From positions 3,802,587-3,866,586 of the forward strand of contig CAJINV010000010.1 of the NCBI GenBank assembly GCA_905178155.1: a stretch of 64,000 nt of DNA, read 5' to 3'. Below the pieces are notes generated by a model. It did no database searches. It saw only the letters and a program-made list of their open reading frames with translations, and was not told the origin of the DNA. Below are positions 62,413 through 64,000 of the stretch, piece by piece. This DNA comes from Amoebophrya sp. A120 (lineage: Eukaryota > Sar > Dinophyceae > Syndiniales > Amoebophryaceae). How positions within the stretch are numbered: position 1 is the first letter of the stretch; each line of letters opens with the position of its first letter. Both the position numbers and the translations under genes were made by a program.

Positions 62413-64000
62413 GAGGAGTTGATCCCTGTTTTCGGGCGTGAAAACAGGGGCAGTCGAGCTTGTCGACGCTTTCTGTATCAGAATCGCACTGAAGTTGATG
62501 CGCGGCTTTGTTCTGCTGCTCGCCAGGGCGTGCAGCATAACATTCTGCGCGACGGTATGGCGTAGAGATACAGGGGAAGCGTTGAATCTGTTACACGAAG
62601 CTTCTAGACGAGACCTTCTAAGCACATTCGTTTAGAATTATTTTAGTAGAGGCCTCCTATAGATTATATTTATACGGAGGCCCGGGCCAGATTTTGTATT
62701 ATTATAATTATTTCCTTCGTGTAAACTGAAGAGCTTAATATATCACGATCACCTCGTATGACAAGCTAATATCACGTAGAACGAACGCGCATCAGCTGCT
62801 TGGTGCCGCTTCGAAGAAGTTGTTTCTTATGGACGTAAAGTAAGAGCTGCACTGGCATATTGCCTGCAGTCCTACAGTAGGTCGTGTTGAATCCATCACA
62901 AAAGTGCAATTCCCGTTTAGGATGATCCACCACAAAAGTCTACTTCAAAACTCCTGATGTATCTATAGTGGTGACTAGAACTACTAAAAAAACTGTACAA
63001 AATTATGAGGAGATGATGTGAAGAACTTCTAAGATCGACAAAACAGGCAGTGCAAGTAGAACCTTTGAAGCTCAGGAAAAAAAGCTTGTCGTGCAGCTGT
63101 CACGACATTACTAAAATGCCGAAGTCTCCTGCTGTAGTATTGGCGCCCTGTTCACATTCTCGACGAAGAAGATCGAGCAATTTCTGGATCTCAGTTTCTT
63201 CAATATTTACCAGCTTGCATGAAAAAAATTACTCGACCGGAACTTGAAATCCAAACCGCAAGGAAGATGATTACATGTGGTTCCTTGCCCGAGTTGTAAT
63301 TACTAAAAATAAAGCTCTGTTCTTTATTTGCATGACCGAAGTCATCTTTTTACTACTTGCGTGCCTTCGACGGCCGCGACTTCCTACTGACCAACGTTTT
63401 AAATTTCCATGTGTACAACTCTGCAGGCCAAAACCTACGTAGGCTTCTCTGGCATTAAATTTTAAAGCCGAAGCCGTAGTGTAAAGTAATTTTTTGTTTC
63501 GTACGAAAAGAATAGACACAATAGGACGGTAAAGATAAGACTGAGTTGTAGTAGAGTCATTTCATCTGTAGTTGACTAAACTTCTGCTAGAGTGCGTTGT
63601 AGCTCTAAGACCTCATTTATTGTTCACCAAGTTTGTTTTTTTTTTCTGTGGTGGCTCCATCAGCATCCTTTTGTGTACTAGAAGAGCGCGGCTACTTACA
63701 GCAACTCTAACTCTAATGGCGAAGATCGCAAGGAAGCTAAGATGCTATCTTCTCAGTAGCGGATGGTATTGGTAGCTTCGTACTGGGAGGCATATAGAAG
63801 GGAAACGAAATAGCCTTCCAGTTTTTCAGGACGCGGCTGGTGTGGAGTATAAGACGTCAGTAGCTCTTGCCTCGTGCACAAAGGGCATAACTACCACGGG
63901 TGCGATTTTTTTATCGCCTCAGAGCAGCTTGTCATTTCTCCTGGTTCCTGTAAAACAAAAAAGCTTTCTACTCGCGGAAGTATTTTGTAGTTCCCAACAA
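62413..64000. other. Stretch without recognised gene
   Basis: A short inverted repeat CCTGTTTTCGGGCGTGAAAA then CAGG adjoins the satellite (62426-62449). Beyond it, open frames are short and overlapping, and no introner, repeat array or gene family is recognised. The right edge is truncated by the window. Confidence 0.4.

Noticed and set aside
60088-62565. Long open frames on both strands in the satellite (up to about 255 codons)
   Set aside because: The repeat unit lacks stop codons in several frames on both strands; the peptides only repeat the unit (GHHFCP and similar).

Overview
The window is nuclear DNA of an intron-rich eukaryote. Three things suggest a syndinian dinoflagellate such as Amoebophrya: compact, dense genes, several short inverted-repeat element families that sit inside coding exons, and mostly non-GT-AG introns bounded by short direct repeats. 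That identification is an inference from gene architecture and from published descriptions of 'introners' in dinoflagellates; no species marker was read. All genes recognised with confidence are on the + strand.

Layout. 1-4180 is a near-identical copy of 10616-14795 (3' part of a PPR gene, an intergenic stretch, 5' part of PIG-U) and ends exactly at a 100-N gap, so it is probably a scaffolding or haplotype artefact. 4281-6312 is a partly resolved coiled-coil gene without introners. 6533-8939 holds dispersed repeats, a perfect 38-bp palindrome and fold-back sequences. 8940-12068 is a PPR protein. 13813-21736 is PIG-U, a GPI transamidase subunit. 22586-23137 is a small one-TM protein. 23353-35267 is a very large PP1-type phosphatase whose catalytic domain is split by about 450 extra residues including a WW-like module. 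35268-41227 is gene-poor, with two Ala-rich candidate genes. 41228-58636 is a gene of about 38 exons for an IQ/coiled-coil protein; its middle is present twice (46216-49855 and 49857-53496), joined by a single N, most likely an unmerged contig overlap. 59560-62412 is a satellite of near-palindromic units. The rest shows no clear gene.

The main finding is the introner system. About 70 elements of 150-390 bp (three enlarged by insertions) fall into at least ten terminal-inverted-repeat (TIR) families, called A-J here. Almost all begin TAT and end ATA and are flanked by a 5-bp target-site duplication. In the coding genes, removing one element plus one copy of its 5-bp repeat restores the reading frame in nearly every case. 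In the phosphatase this rebuilds the GDIHG, GDYVDRG, RGNHE, HGGLS and SAPDYCG motifs of PP1. The families differ in their TIRs but share an internal word, GCATNACAAA or its complement, repeated several times per element. Family B occurs in both orientations. Seven ordinary GT-AG introns coexist with them, and four of those contain intact or decayed introners.
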